Shown here one piece after another: positions 34,479-45,001 of a stretch of 64,000 nucleotides of DNA; within the stretch, counting starts at the first letter, position 1, and each line of letters opens with the position of its first letter. The DNA lies in assembly GCA_030734395.1 (NCBI GenBank), contig JAUZTG010000034.1:1116001-1180000 (forward strand). The letters run 5' to 3'. The DNA is from Sarocladium kiliense (taxonomy: Eukaryota > Ascomycota > Sordariomycetes > Hypocreales > Sarocladiaceae). Both the position numbers and the translations under genes were made by a program. The notes below the pieces were generated by a model, which was given only the letters and a program-made list of their open reading frames with translations, had not been told where the DNA came from and made no database searches.

Positions 34479-36236
34479 ATGGATCAATCCATCATTCGCA
34501 TCTCCAAGGTTCGACCCCCGCAGCAAGGAGCATCATGATGCGGAACACCGTCCTATCCCCGACTGAGCTGATCAATTTTCGACCACAGGAACTCAGTGAG
34601 ATTCAGAAGACTTCGGATCTTTGTTGGTTTCTCCATATCCACCACAGCGACGACTGCTGACTCCAAGCCAGCTATCGCCGTTGCATGTAGGGACATCGAC
34701 GTCAGGAATGTGAAAGCTTTGATCATCGGTCCTCATGAGACTCCTTACGAGTTCGGGTTCTTCGAGGTGAGGAAAGCTGTCAATTCACAAGTTCGAAGGG
34801 CTGACAAATTTTGCAGTTTGCTATCAAGTTCCCCAAAGGTCAGGCCGTACGCTGTCAGCATCGTCTTGTTCATCATATTGACCCCTAAGTTGTGGCGCAG
34901 ACTATCCCTCTGCCTCGCCTACCGTGTTGTGCATAACAACCAACGGAGGCCGTTGCCGTTTCAATCCAAACATCTACGCCAGCGGCAAGGTTTGCTTGTG
35001 AGTCACCTGCCAACCGTCTTTCGCGTTGTCGCCAAAATATTAACAATCTCAGGTCGATCCTTGGGTAAGCAACTTCTACCGGACTTATATATCATTGCAT
35101 GGAACACGAAACTAATTTGGAGAAGAACATGGCGAGGTGAGCGTGGAGAGGAGTGGTCATCAGCGCAAGGCTTGGAGTCTATCTTGCTCTCGATCCAGAG
35201 TCTGATGTCCTCCAACCCGTATGAGAATGAACCAGGTTACGAGAAGATCCGCAATCCCAGTGAAGTTGGTCTGCAGAAGTCGTACTGCCAGAAGGTGAGA
35301 ATAGTCCGTTAGGATGAGGGTTTGGTAGACTAACCAGACCAGATCTCTCATGAGACGCTCAGGATCTCTGTCATACAAAGACTCGAGGACTATCTTGGCC
35401 TCCTCCCGCCTATGGTCGACCAGACGGGAGCGCCCAAATCTCAACCCTCCAAGTTGCGCCTGATGGAAGAGGACGACGAGGATCCTGAAGGCACTACGAT
35501 CCCTTTTGAACCGTTCAAGGACCTGTGCAAGCGACGATTTCTGTGGTACTACGAGTCATATCTTGCTGCAATACAGAGTGGCAGGGCTCAATGCAAAGAT
35601 GGGCAGCAGTTCACAAGAATGCCTTTCGAAGCAGCAGGGAACAACACCATGGACGGCAAATTCCACTACTCCGAGCTTGAGCAGAGGCTCAGGGCTATCA
35701 AAGTCGCACTGGACAAGGAGACTGAGGAATGGGCGACCGAGGGCTTAGAGGCAGCTCGCAAGGGAACGACGTGTGCGGTCAACTTGCAACACCAATTTGA
35801 TCATGTCGTTGCCTCATTGAAGCGCAGCGATACGCCTCACGCCGTCGCCCTGGAGAATGATAACCCTTTCGAATGGGTCATCACCTACTTTGGTCGCCCG
35901 ATGACCAATCTTGATGGCGGTGTGCTGCGTATCAAGATGAACTTCAGCCCACGCTTTCCTCAGGAGCAGCCTCGGGTCAAGTTCGAAACGCGGATATTCC
36001 ACCACCATATCGCACCTGATGGTACTGCATGCTACCGGCCCAACCCAAGCAAGTCAGAGGACGTAATGTCGCACATTGAGGCCATCTTTTCGATCCTGGA
36101 GGAAGACGAACCAGCCTACGATCCGAGGGAGATTGTCAATCCTGAGGCGACGAGGCTATACTGGGGTGGGTCTGTGACAGACAAGAAGCAATTCAGCCGC
36201 CGGCTGCGGAGATCCGTGCAGGATAGCATGGAGTAG
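34479..36236 (+). CDS. UBE2Z-like ubiquitin-conjugating enzyme with a second UBC-like domain
   Basis: Eight exons: 34479-34508, 34589-34622, 34672-34766, 34817-34838, 34901-34997, 35053-35064 (12 nt), 35126-35294 and 35343-36236; 450 residues. The N-terminal E2 fold (1-165) starts MDQSIIRISKELSEIQKTSD and has FNPNIYASGKVCLSILGTW with catalytic Cys92 in the NPN context, then SSAQGLESILLSIQSLMSSN. This resembles UBE2Z (Use1) more than canonical yeast E2s. After a linker a second UBC-like fold spans about 295-420 (PFEWVITYFGRPMTNLDGGV, FSPRFPQEQPRVKF). There FHHHIAPDGTACY puts Cys383 at the active-site position but lacks the HPN triad. Ubiquitin transfer by the first domain is likely; activity of the second is uncertain. 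Exon 1 has a weak donor (GTTCGA). Confidence 0.85.
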
Positions 36237-36690
36237 GTTAATCACCATGTGTTCACCTGTTGACACGATGTACTGACGACGAACAGGGAGTTTCCTGAAT
36301 GAGGTGTTAACCCAGAGACTGCTGTTTATCTTGCTTGCGACGGGTACGATTTGGAAGATTTAAGATTAGGCGTTCAGGGCTGAGATATCCCACAAACGGC
36401 GCACGGACAGGTGTACTACGAATGAACTATTAGTGTGGCTTTACTACAACGCACATATCTTGATACAGGGACTGGTAACGGAACCGAAATACATACTGAC
36501 ATGAAGACGTATTACTCTTTCCTTTGCAGCATGATGGCCTGTTGGAGGGATAAGTCCACGCGAAGTAACATAAATTAGGCGGTTGTATATATGTTCGCCG
36601 AACGCCATTCTAATACAAGATGCATACCCCAATCGTTTCTTCATGACTGTGAGAGCCCGAAACCGTAGCTTGAGCCTGCTACTCACCCCT
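36237..36690. other. Intergenic, convergent 3' flanks
   Basis: 454 bp between the ends of the UBC gene and the next minus-strand gene. No feature is recognised. Confidence 0.5.
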
Positions 36691-37413
36691 TTAGCCCTTC
36701 GACTTGGACTTACGATCGACCTTGTCCTTGAGAGGATCGTACGGCGCAGCCACGCCCGGATGTTTCTCCCTCTTCTCATCCCTAGCCTTGAACTCGTAAG
36801 TGCCATTAGGCCCCAATGTTGCCGGGGCACCTTGTGGAGGATGTGAGAGCTGTTCCGCATGAAGCTTATCCAGAGAATCCCCTACGACGGCATACTGAGA
36901 CCAGTTGATAGGTGGACAACGAACGACGTTTTGGGGTTTCGGTAACGAGGACCATGGTCGTTCGGTATCCTTTGTGTTCATGCTCGTGTCCCCTTCGTCA
37001 CCCTCATCATTGTCGTCATCGTCCAAGCTGCTGAGGTTCAGCGCATCGTTTTGTGGCTTGACCTTTCCTGCAGCGAGGTCCCGCAGGAAAGCTTCTGGAT
37101 CTGTCGATGCCTCGTCTTTGATCTTGCTGAGGGTCTGAATGTCTGCAGTCGCGCGGCCGCGTTGGACTTGCAGCACAGATATGGCGGATCTTAAGGCAAT
37201 GACATCGGGATTGCTCTCGAAGTCGATGGGTACAGGCGCGGGAGGTGGGATCCCGACTTGTTCAGTTTGTTGGGTGTGGGTGAAGGTTGGACGGTTGTCG
37301 CCTGGGAGGGTCGTAGCTGGGAGCGGAGGCGTGATAGGAGAGACCGGGGGGCGTGTAGGCGATGGAGGGTCCTTTTGAGGAGGGATGTTCGTGTTTATTG
37401 AAATCGGCGCCAT
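36691..37413 (-). CDS. Unknown small proline-rich/acidic protein
   Basis: Single exon, 240 residues from MAPISINTNIPPQ. I do not recognise the family. The N-terminal 70 residues are rich in Pro/Thr. A helical segment (about 72-120: NPDVIALRSAISVLQVQRGR) follows, then a strongly acidic patch (LDDDDNDEGDEGD). The conserved-looking motif RPWSSLPKPQNVVRCPPINW comes next, and the tail is basic (DPLKDKVDRKSKSKG). The helix-acidic-basic layout suggests a nuclear adaptor, but that is a guess. The first ATG of the open frame (37443) would add ten residues. A real gene is supported by amino-acid composition and a frame open throughout. Confidence 0.68.
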   Translation of the reverse strand: MAPISINTNIPPQKDPPSPTRPPVSPITPPLPATTLPGDNRPTFTHTQQTEQVGIPPPAPVPIDFESNPDVIALRSAISVLQVQRGRATADIQTLSKIKDEASTDPEAFLRDLAAGKVKPQNDALNLSSLDDDDNDEGDEGDTSMNTKDTERPWSSLPKPQNVVRCPPINWSQYAVVGDSLDKLHAEQLSHPPQGAPATLGPNGTYEFKARDEKREKHPGVAAPYDPLKDKVDRKSKSKG

Positions 37414-38315
37414 GATGCTACGGTGTGTTTGGTCGAAGCGCAAGTTATTCGAGACGGGCCGGGGAACGCGACAGCGTGCGGCAGCCTGGCGAGCTGCTCC
37501 TTTGCGTTCACAGCCTGGCCTAGTTCCGCCGCAAGAGTCGGAGTGGTATAACAGATTCGTATGGGCGATGTCTGAAGGTACCTGCCACGCGGTTGTCTCG
37601 CGAGAGCCGAGATGTCATAGGTGATCGTGGTGGTTGAAGGAAGCAAGCTGTCGACGTTGAGGCTGCGTCGATGGTGGGGGGACCGATGCACATGCGGGTG
37701 ATGGTGGCGACAGGGGCCTGATGGAGGGGTAGGTGGGGGCCTTGCAAGGGTGCGATCACGCCGCCTTATCAATCATAACGACCTGCGATGGTGAGGTAGA
37801 ATATGAGGTAGAATACAAGGTAGAATATAGAAGAGAAATCTAAGAAAGAGCGGCGCATGGCAGGGATCCGATGAGTCTAGAGCTGGAAGTTGTGATTATG
37901 AGCTGACTGAGACGTACCCAAGGATGGAGCCGTCAGGAATGCTCCGTCGTGTGAAATCAAGGCGGACTTTCTAGTTGTACATACGTAATTTCGATTCCCC
38001 GGGCGATTCGTGTTGACAGGCGCAGGCAAGACCACAGGACCCTAATGCTTCTTGCCTGGGCGAGTTGTCATTAGTAGCGACAGAGTGCAATGGGTGACCA
38101 GACATTCGCATAAACTTCAGGGCCTTCCTATCACTGATGCGCATGCACTTGGAAAATACTCAATGAGTTAACTTGCGATAGACACCCATGCAAATAATGC
38201 ATATTACCAAGACTACACTTGAACCATGTTTATGCGTAGATCTACGAAGGGGCAATTAGTTGCTTGAGATCATAGAGTCACAGTAATGAAGACTCTAAAA
38301 CAGTATACTTTATTA
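37414..38315. other. Intergenic region, housekeeping-accessory boundary
   Basis: About 900 bp without a gene. It contains an imperfect tandem repeat of TGAGGTAGAATA at about 37792-37828 and becomes AT-rich towards 38300. Confidence 0.45.
37792..37828 (+). repeat. Short imperfect tandem repeat (12-13 bp x 3)
   Basis: Three copies of (T)GAGGTAGAATA/AAGGTAGAATA in a row. No function is implied. Confidence 0.75.
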
Positions 38316-40167
38316 CTAACTTAGGTCAGTACCATTTCCATTGACCGCCATAGCCCTTAGAAGATCGTGGCACTTGTTCATAAAAGTCCTCTCTAGCACC
38401 GGCATCTGAGCAAGAAGTTCTATCGCTTGGGATGAGGTCTGGATGTGGTTCTCATGACATATTGCCGAGATCAAATCCAAGAAGAACGCTTGATCAGGTT
38501 GGGACGAGGCGATGGCGCCAAGGAGGGACACCCAAAGCATCTGCACTGGGAACTTCTCCGCCAAGGATTCTATATGAACAGTGCGAAGGGCTTTCAAGAG
38601 CCGCGAACTAAGTCCTTGCCGAATGACCCCTCCAACAGGCGTTTCTCGAAGGTTAGTGTAGATGTAAAGCAGGCAAGACTCGAACAGAACGACCCCCAGT
38701 GAGGTTTGACTTCCTGTGCTCGCTACTATGGTGTCGTTGAAAAGGGCTGTCAATGTGTCATATTCGACTTTATAGAGGCGATCCGGATATGCTGCATCCC
38801 ACGGCAGTTGTTCAGAGGGAGTCGAATTGAGGAAAGTGCTCAGCTCGTGAAGAGAGACCAGTACCGAGGCGAGACTGATGTGATTCTGAGCCGTGGATAT
38901 CGAGGTTACCTCTGCGCACGGCGTGAAGATGTAATCTTCAGGTAGACAGGTCAGAGTAAAGGACGACAGAGAAAGCTCGAGGTCTTCGTGGTAGAATGGA
39001 AAGCGAGGCGCCTTCGCATATCGACAGCTGTGCAGAAGGTCGGCCCTGCCCGTATCTTAGTACACTCTAAATCGCAAGGGGACAGCTGGACGAGATCTTC
39101 CCCGGCGTGAACACTCACCACAGCACCATACGGCGTACGATTCCCTTGAGCCCGAGCCCTCTTAATCCACCTCTCAACGCCACCATTTTCGCAAGGCCGT
39201 CGATGTGAATAGCAGCGTTGGAGCTTGCGCTATTGAGATTCTGGATCTTGTCAACTCTTATAGCCTTAACCAGTGGCGGCGACTGTACCTCTATGTTCGC
39301 AAGACATGCTACAGTCACGATGGTTGAGTCGTCAACGGAGTCGGGCGACCGTGCTATGTTGTCGTTCACCGCTTTGATTGACTGCAACATGTAGCTCTGG
39401 GCTTCAGAAGAGGGGGTTCCTTGTCGCGTTGGGAATCGCGCTGAAGCATAATAGAGAGCCATGAATAGCCAGGCTGAGCTCTTGCTGCAGCTTTCCTTGT
39501 ATAGGTCGTCAATGTCGGCATGCACCGAAGTGCGAATGCGAGATATCGCATCTAACTCCATGTCAATACCATTCAGTAACCGCGTTCAGCTATGTTCCGA
39601 GCCTTGAAACGCACAGACATATGGATATAAGAGGCCAGAGGCCAAGTAGAAGTTGAAGACGAATTAAGAAAGGGAATACCGACTTTGTTGAAGCAGCATT
39701 AGCGACCTTGGCGTGGCGTTGATAGCTAAAGTCGAGAATGGGTCATGGCTGCCATCTAGCCTTGTCGTGATGCGCTCTGACCTAGTCAGACTTTGTGCAA
39801 GAGAACTGGCAGCCAATGTTCCTCCTATTGTCCCGTTGTCGTCTGGCTCCAACGATTTACCGCCATCCGCCTTCCGTAGGCATCGCTCATGGGTCGGTCT
39901 TGGGAGCCTCAGCAACGGCGCGCTATCATACAAAAGACCATCATGCGAATGGCGCCAGAAATAGGGCGAGTGAGCCTTGGAGGGACAGCCTCGACTGTTT
40001 TTGTAGTCAGGGCTCGGCTCAGCAGGTGATTGCTTTCGTGCTCGCGCTTCAGCTCGCTGTTGCTGCTTGAACCTTCGCATGACATGCGCTCTGACGATCT
40101 TATTCGCCTGACCATCTTTCATCGGCTTCCCTGTAGAGTGAATGAAAGACAACTCTCGTTCCTCCAT
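38316..40167 (-). pseudogene. Fungal_trans_2 transcription factor, interrupted by two in-frame stops
   Basis: Coding signal runs from 40167 (MEERELSFIHSTGKPMKDGQ, then VRAHVMRRFKQQQRAEARA) to the stop at 38316. An intron at 39046-39118 (GTGAGT donor, GGGCAG acceptor) restores ...RMVLWADLLHSCRYAKAPRF. The N-terminus and the Fungal_trans_2-like body lack a zinc cluster, as in many members of this family. Between DPFSTLAINATPRSLMLLQQ and MELDAISRIRTS one frame stays open except for TAA at 39666-39664 and TGA at 39588-39586. No donor/acceptor pair I tried removes both while keeping frame. Either the gene is dead, or splicing is unconventional, or a sequencing error is present. Both stops are one C-to-T change from sense codons (CAA, CGA). 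Confidence 0.65.
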
Positions 40168-40867
40168 ATTCGATCATTATGAGAACACAACCGTAAGCCC
40201 GGTTGGTGATCTGCGAACTTCAATGATCGGCTGTTCCAGGCGACAGCGAGGTGAAAGATAAGAAGGTGGGAGGTGGGGGATGTGATGGCAAGGATGGATG
40301 GCTTTATCATTTACGCTAAGATGTTTTGGATATTTATATAGATATACAGAGCACTCTCTGATACTTATACATCTGTATATTTACTTTCAAGATTGAAATG
40401 ATTTAATTATGTATAAAAATATTTAGAAAGAAAAGAAGCTTTTTTTTTTATTAAGGATTAAAACAAGGCAATTTCCAAAAAAGGTCTTATGCCATATGTA
40501 ACTAAATTATTAGGCAGATTAACATTTTCATATGTAGTATTTAAATAATGTATACTTAATGATATAAAAGTTAGTTCGGATAACATGCGAAGCCGTCCGC
40601 TGTAGAAAGTCGCTCTGCTGCCAAGTAACTCAACACAGGTCCGAGCGATCCGCGGTAACAGCAAACCACTCAGTTTCTAAACCACGAATACAGTAAGACT
40701 GCGAGATCAAATTAGGGTTCAAGCGAGAGATACAGGTATGTGTCAAGTCCATATTCTAGGATTAGTTGTAACTTAGGAACTTTCCGTTGTTGCACATTGC
40801 GTAATTCGGCTGCTGCTAGCTAGAGCCACGAGGTTCACCTGCGACTCATTGCGCAGCAGAATCCTCC
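40168..40867. other. AT-rich island
   Basis: About 40310-40590 is strongly AT-rich (roughly 80% A+T by count at 40381-40440), in sharp contrast with the flanks, and includes a T-run at about 40440-40449. A short minus-strand open frame at 40458-40664 has no recognised family. It may be a decayed repeat; I see no terminal repeats. Confidence 0.6.
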
Positions 40868-42587
40868 TCAACTCTTGACCTTATAGAACCTGGTCACGAA
40901 AGTGCCATCCTCTATCACTATCTTATCTTCCTCGAGGGTGTAGCCAAGAGCCCTAGGCATAATCTGCTTCCAGAACAGCCAATACAAGGCGCCGAAGAAG
41001 CAGACACCAATACCAACCAGAGGGTATGCCCAGTAGACGATGCTCGTGTCTCCCTTGCCGCCAGGAGGGCGTAGGAATGGCGCGACTAGCAGGAAGGCTT
41101 GTCCGACAAGAAAGGCTATGGAGACGGGCCACCACACGCGGAGCGGCCGATGCGCCATAGGCTTCTTCCATCGGAGAATGAACAATCCAGTGACAACCGC
41201 GAAGAAAAGGATAGCCCGAGCATAGCCTTCTACATTGACAATGAAATTGTAAGCGTCGCCCGACGGAACACAGATGATCATGATGAAGGATGGAATGAAA
41301 TGAAGTAACAGAGCGCTCGAAGGAGCATTGGCGGGCCATGTCGATGCCCAAAACTTGTTGAATGGAATCACGCCTTCCTTTGCCAGCTCCTGGAGAACCC
41401 GAGCATGGGCGAAGGTGACCGTCATGACGTTTCCGATGGCCGATATAGCAATGAGAAGGCTGAACGCTCGTTCTGCCGCGTGGTTGAACACCTTGCCCAT
41501 GAAGAAGGCACCGACAGTGATGCCACGGGCCGCGATCTCATCAGGGGTGGCGGCTGCGAAGTAGGCCACGTTGATGAGCATGTACATGGTTCCGCATAGG
41601 AAGAGGGCAAGAGGACCGGCGATGCGGATCGTATGCACCGGCCGTTTGACCTCGTTGAGGACGTAGGCCGCATTCTGCCAGCCAGCAAAAGACTGCAGGA
41701 CTTTGAACAGAGCTGTCGCGTACGGATTTCCGGACGAGGCAGAGCCGGCGAACGAGTCCTCGAAGGAGGCATGCGGATCCGGGATCTTGTCTGTGGACAC
41801 AGCGCCGCCTAGTACGGCCCAGCCAGAGACGACGATGAAGAGCAGCAGGAAGATCTTGATCGCAGCCACGGCATTCATGATACGCACTCCTACCCGGGGA
41901 ATCAGGGCGTGCATCAGACAGACAGCGGCCACGGCACAAACAGCCACTCCTCGCTTCTGCCAGTCCGTCGCCACCTCGTCAGCCGCAACCCACATGTAGT
42001 TCGCGAACGAGATGGCGCCAGTCGCCGTGAAGCCCAGGAAGACGGACCATACTGCGTAGATTGTCGTGATGAACAACTTTGGGCGACGATAGGCAGCCTC
42101 GAGATAGACCTTCTCGCCGCCGCTTCGGGGGAACATGCAGCTAAACTCGAGCCAGACAAACATGCCGGCCATGGAGATGGCGAACCCGAGGACCCAAGTA
42201 AGTAGGGCTGCGCCAACACTGCCAGTGCTAGAGATGATGGAGGAAGGGGTCGAGAAGATGCCGGTTCCGATGATACGCCCCATGCTATTGGGTGTTGTGA
42301 GAAGGCTGTTGCATCGATGGTATATGAAGAATCTCTGAGAAGGGAGCTCCGATAGCGTGAAGGAGGACTTACATGAGAAGAGTCGTCGAGAAGAGGCCCA
42401 GGTGACGACCCATGCCACCAGCCGCGGCCTCCTGCAATGTTAGCTCTCCAGCTTGGAGGCCATTATCTAGGGCCGCCAGATCAGGGTCGAGCGGTGACTT
42501 GAGCGATGTTCGATTGCGGATGGACAACCCGGCTTCGCTGACCTGGTCTCCTGTATGAGGCGGCCCTTTTTCAGTGGCCGATGCCAT
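40868..42587 (-). CDS. Mup1-like methionine/amino-acid permease (APC/LAT family)
   Basis: Two exons, 42587-42373 and 42284-40868 (88-nt intron); 543 residues. A cytoplasmic N-terminus (about 70 residues) precedes 12 predicted membrane segments. TM1 carries the APC signature MGRIIGTGIFSTPSSIISS; other markers are WLEFSCMFPRSGGEKVYLEA and FKVLQSFAGWQNAAYVLNEV. The fold and the GTGIFSTP/ SFAGWQNAAYVLNE pattern resemble yeast Mup1, a high-affinity methionine carrier; other LAT substrates cannot be excluded. It is divergent from an ACC-synthase-like enzyme, whose family uses S-adenosylmethionine, which fits methionine uptake. Start at 42587 is the first ATG; an upstream in-frame TTG is ignored. 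Confidence 0.86.
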
Positions 42588-43348
42588 TAATGCCAACGAT
42601 GGCGAGGCACGAGGTGACTTAAGGTAGGAGTAGTAGTAGTAAAAGAAGAAGAGGCGAAGGTTGATGCGAGCTGGTCATGGTCCTGGTGCTCCCTAGTTCT
42701 TCAGACAGACAAGTCAAGCCTCAAGACAACCAACATGGCTCCGTGCCTCTGATTTATAGATATCCCATCCGTTCCTTCTGCAATTTGTGCCTCGCCCCGT
42801 CCATCGAAAGAAGTACGAGGGCAGAGAGGGCGCGCACCCGGGCGACGGCAAAGCGATGGCCTGAGAGAAGCGCTGATTAGTCTGTCTATCTCTGCATTTC
42901 CCCAAAAGGGCAAGCAAAGATGAGCCAGGGTCGCATCGCATCCCAGCCCTAGATCGCGCCCCGCGGAATGTGTGTCCGCCTGAGCTTCCATCGTGGCATC
43001 CCTGCTGCGCCGTTGTGCTATCCCGCTATCTCTGCATTTTCCCCATCAGGCATAGATGGCGCCCTCTCCACGAACAGGGCCGGGGGCTCCAGCCTGACCG
43101 ACTCTCTTCCCATGCCAGCTTGTTCCCATCCAAAATAGCCACATTGGCAATGGTGGACGAGGCTGCGGATAGACGGGTCAAACATCGTCAATGGGGCACG
43201 TCTTGTGTGATTTGGCACCGAGTAGTCCCCACGCCGTTCGACCGCGCACACTTATCATGCGATGATCCCCCCCCGGGCCCGCGCCACTGACTTGCTGCTT
43301 CTCCTCGCCATGGGATCTCTTATCTTTAACTTCCGATCTGACTGAAAG
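42588..43348. promoter_or_regulatory. Shared divergent promoter, permease/ACC-synthase-like gene
   Basis: 761 bp between divergent genes. It has a near-repeat of TATCTCTGCATTTYCCCC at about 42888-42905 and 43028-43045, spaced 140 bp. The two copies could be duplicated regulatory sites. No known methionine-control box is recognised. Confidence 0.45.
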
Positions 43349-44629
43349 ATGAGAATCCAAGCAATGTCGCCCCCCGGCCTATCACACCGGGCCAACCAGA
43401 CCGTCCCCGACCTCGACACTCCATGGCGGTTCGCGCCCAAGGGCACATACCACCCAACCGACGACCCCGAAGGGCTGATCTCGTTTGCCACTGCCGAGAA
43501 CACTCTTATGGAGGATGAGCTGGAGGCATTTGCAAGCAACGTCCGGATACCCAAGGAAGCCTACTCCTACCGCTTCAGCACCGGCGGCGGGCCTCTGTTC
43601 CCGACCGTTCTGGCCAATCACATAAATGAGGTATTCCATCCGTACAAAGATCTCACCGGCAGCGACATCCAGGTCGTCGGTGCAGCTACGGCCATGCACG
43701 AGGCCCTCGGCTGGGCCTGTGCTGACCGAGGCGAAGGCATCCTCGTCTCGAGACCCGTATACGGGCGCTTCGAGCTTGACTTTGGCAATAAAATCGGCCT
43801 GCACATACGCTACGCCGAGACGGCCGTTGCCGACTGCCTCGACGCGGATGTCGTCGATGCCTTCGAGGATGCCTTGTCCGCAGCTCGTGCCGACGGCGTC
43901 CAGCCTCGCGCTCTCTTGATCGTGAATCCGAGTAACCCTCTCGGGCGTTGCTATCCACGTGAGACGATCGTCGAGCTTATGCGTTTCTGTGGGGGCCACG
44001 GGCTGCATTTCATTAGCGACGAGATGTACGCGAGTTCCGTTCACGAGCCGAACCATCCCCACCTTCTCCCCTTCACCTCGGCCCTGTCCATCGACCCAGC
44101 CGGTCTGATTGACCCAGAGTTTTTGCACGTCACGTACGGACTTGGCAAGGACTTTGCGGTTCCCGGTCTCCGTGTTGGGGCTGTCGTGACCCGGAGCCAA
44201 GCCGTGCACCGAGCCGTGAAGAGCATCATGCGCTTCCACAACCCCTCGGGGGCGTCCATTGCCATTGGTACCGCCATGCTCCAGGATCGCGAGTGGTGTA
44301 GACGCTTCCTCAAGACTGCGACGACGAGGATCGCCGCTGCATACAAGCACGTCACCGCCGGGCTTGACGCCATGGGGATTCCATACCTGCCCGCGAATGC
44401 CGGCTTCTTCGTCTACATCGACCTCTCCGCCTTTCTCGTGGACAAGGATGGCATAGATAGCGAGTTCGCACTGGCCCAAACGCTGCTTGATCATGGCGTT
44501 TTCTTGCATCCAAAGGAAGAGCACGGGCCCAAGGGGTGGTTCCGTCTAGTTTTCACGCAAGAGGCGAGCGTGGTGACCGAAGGCCTGAGGCGTATGCTAC
44601 AAGCTCTGAGACTTGAAGCTAGGATCTGA
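43349..44629 (+). CDS. ACC-synthase-like PLP-dependent enzyme (aminotransferase fold I)
   Basis: Single exon, 426 residues. Fold-type I motifs are visible: TGGGPLFPTVLANHI in the substrate lobe, NPSNPLG (193-199), SDEMY (223-227) and the PLP lysine K267 in YGLGKDFAVPGLRVG, with the phosphate-binding Arg downstream. In plant ACC synthases the lysine context is SLSKD; here it is GLGKD. Fungal relatives include true ACC synthase-like proteins and C-S lyases or aminotransferases in metabolite clusters, so the reaction is open: ACC formation from SAM, beta-elimination or transamination. Pairing with a methionine-type permease hints at a sulfur amino-acid substrate. An alternative start is 43364. 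Confidence 0.85.
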   Translation: MRIQAMSPPGLSHRANQTVPDLDTPWRFAPKGTYHPTDDPEGLISFATAENTLMEDELEAFASNVRIPKEAYSYRFSTGGGPLFPTVLANHINEVFHPYKDLTGSDIQVVGAATAMHEALGWACADRGEGILVSRPVYGRFELDFGNKIGLHIRYAETAVADCLDADVVDAFEDALSAARADGVQPRALLIVNPSNPLGRCYPRETIVELMRFCGGHGLHFISDEMYASSVHEPNHPHLLPFTSALSIDPAGLIDPEFLHVTYGLGKDFAVPGLRVGAVVTRSQAVHRAVKSIMRFHNPSGASIAIGTAMLQDREWCRRFLKTATTRIAAAYKHVTAGLDAMGIPYLPANAGFFVYIDLSAFLVDKDGIDSEFALAQTLLDHGVFLHPKEEHGPKGWFRLVFTQEASVVTEGLRRMLQALRLEARI

Positions 44630-45001
44630 TGTTCCTGGCCACGACCATAGCATATGGTCTACCGAACCCTATGTATTACATACGAGGGCTGCGGGCTTGG
44701 TGTGGGCGGGTTGGGCAGTGACGACTATTAAGGCTATCCTTCTGGACCGCGTAGCACTCAAGGAGACTAATGCGCATTTTGCGACTCCTTTCATCAATCT
44801 ATCTAAACTTTTGCTAGACCCAGGACATACAAAAAAGGTGTAAGAAGAAGCATCAGGGATTGTCGCAGACTATTCATGTATAGTGATTCGTATCATCTCA
44901 TACTATTCCGACTGCGCGCGCAGTACCAACCCAGGGGCAATATAACACAAGAATACAATACAATCAAACAAGATACAAGAGACAACCACTCCATCCTCTC
45001 C
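44630..45001. other. Intergenic, convergent 3' flanks
   Basis: 372 bp between convergent genes; AT-rich near 44870-45000. Nothing else is recognised. Confidence 0.5.

Noticed and set aside
34470..34530. GGTTCGACCCC, a tRNA B-box-like word
   Set aside because: No A-box at the right spacing, and no acceptor stem or cloverleaf can be drawn. It lies at the exon 1 donor of the UBC gene.
43382..44524. 380-residue minus-strand open frame
   Set aside because: Fully antisense to the ACC-synthase-like gene, which has clear PLP motifs.
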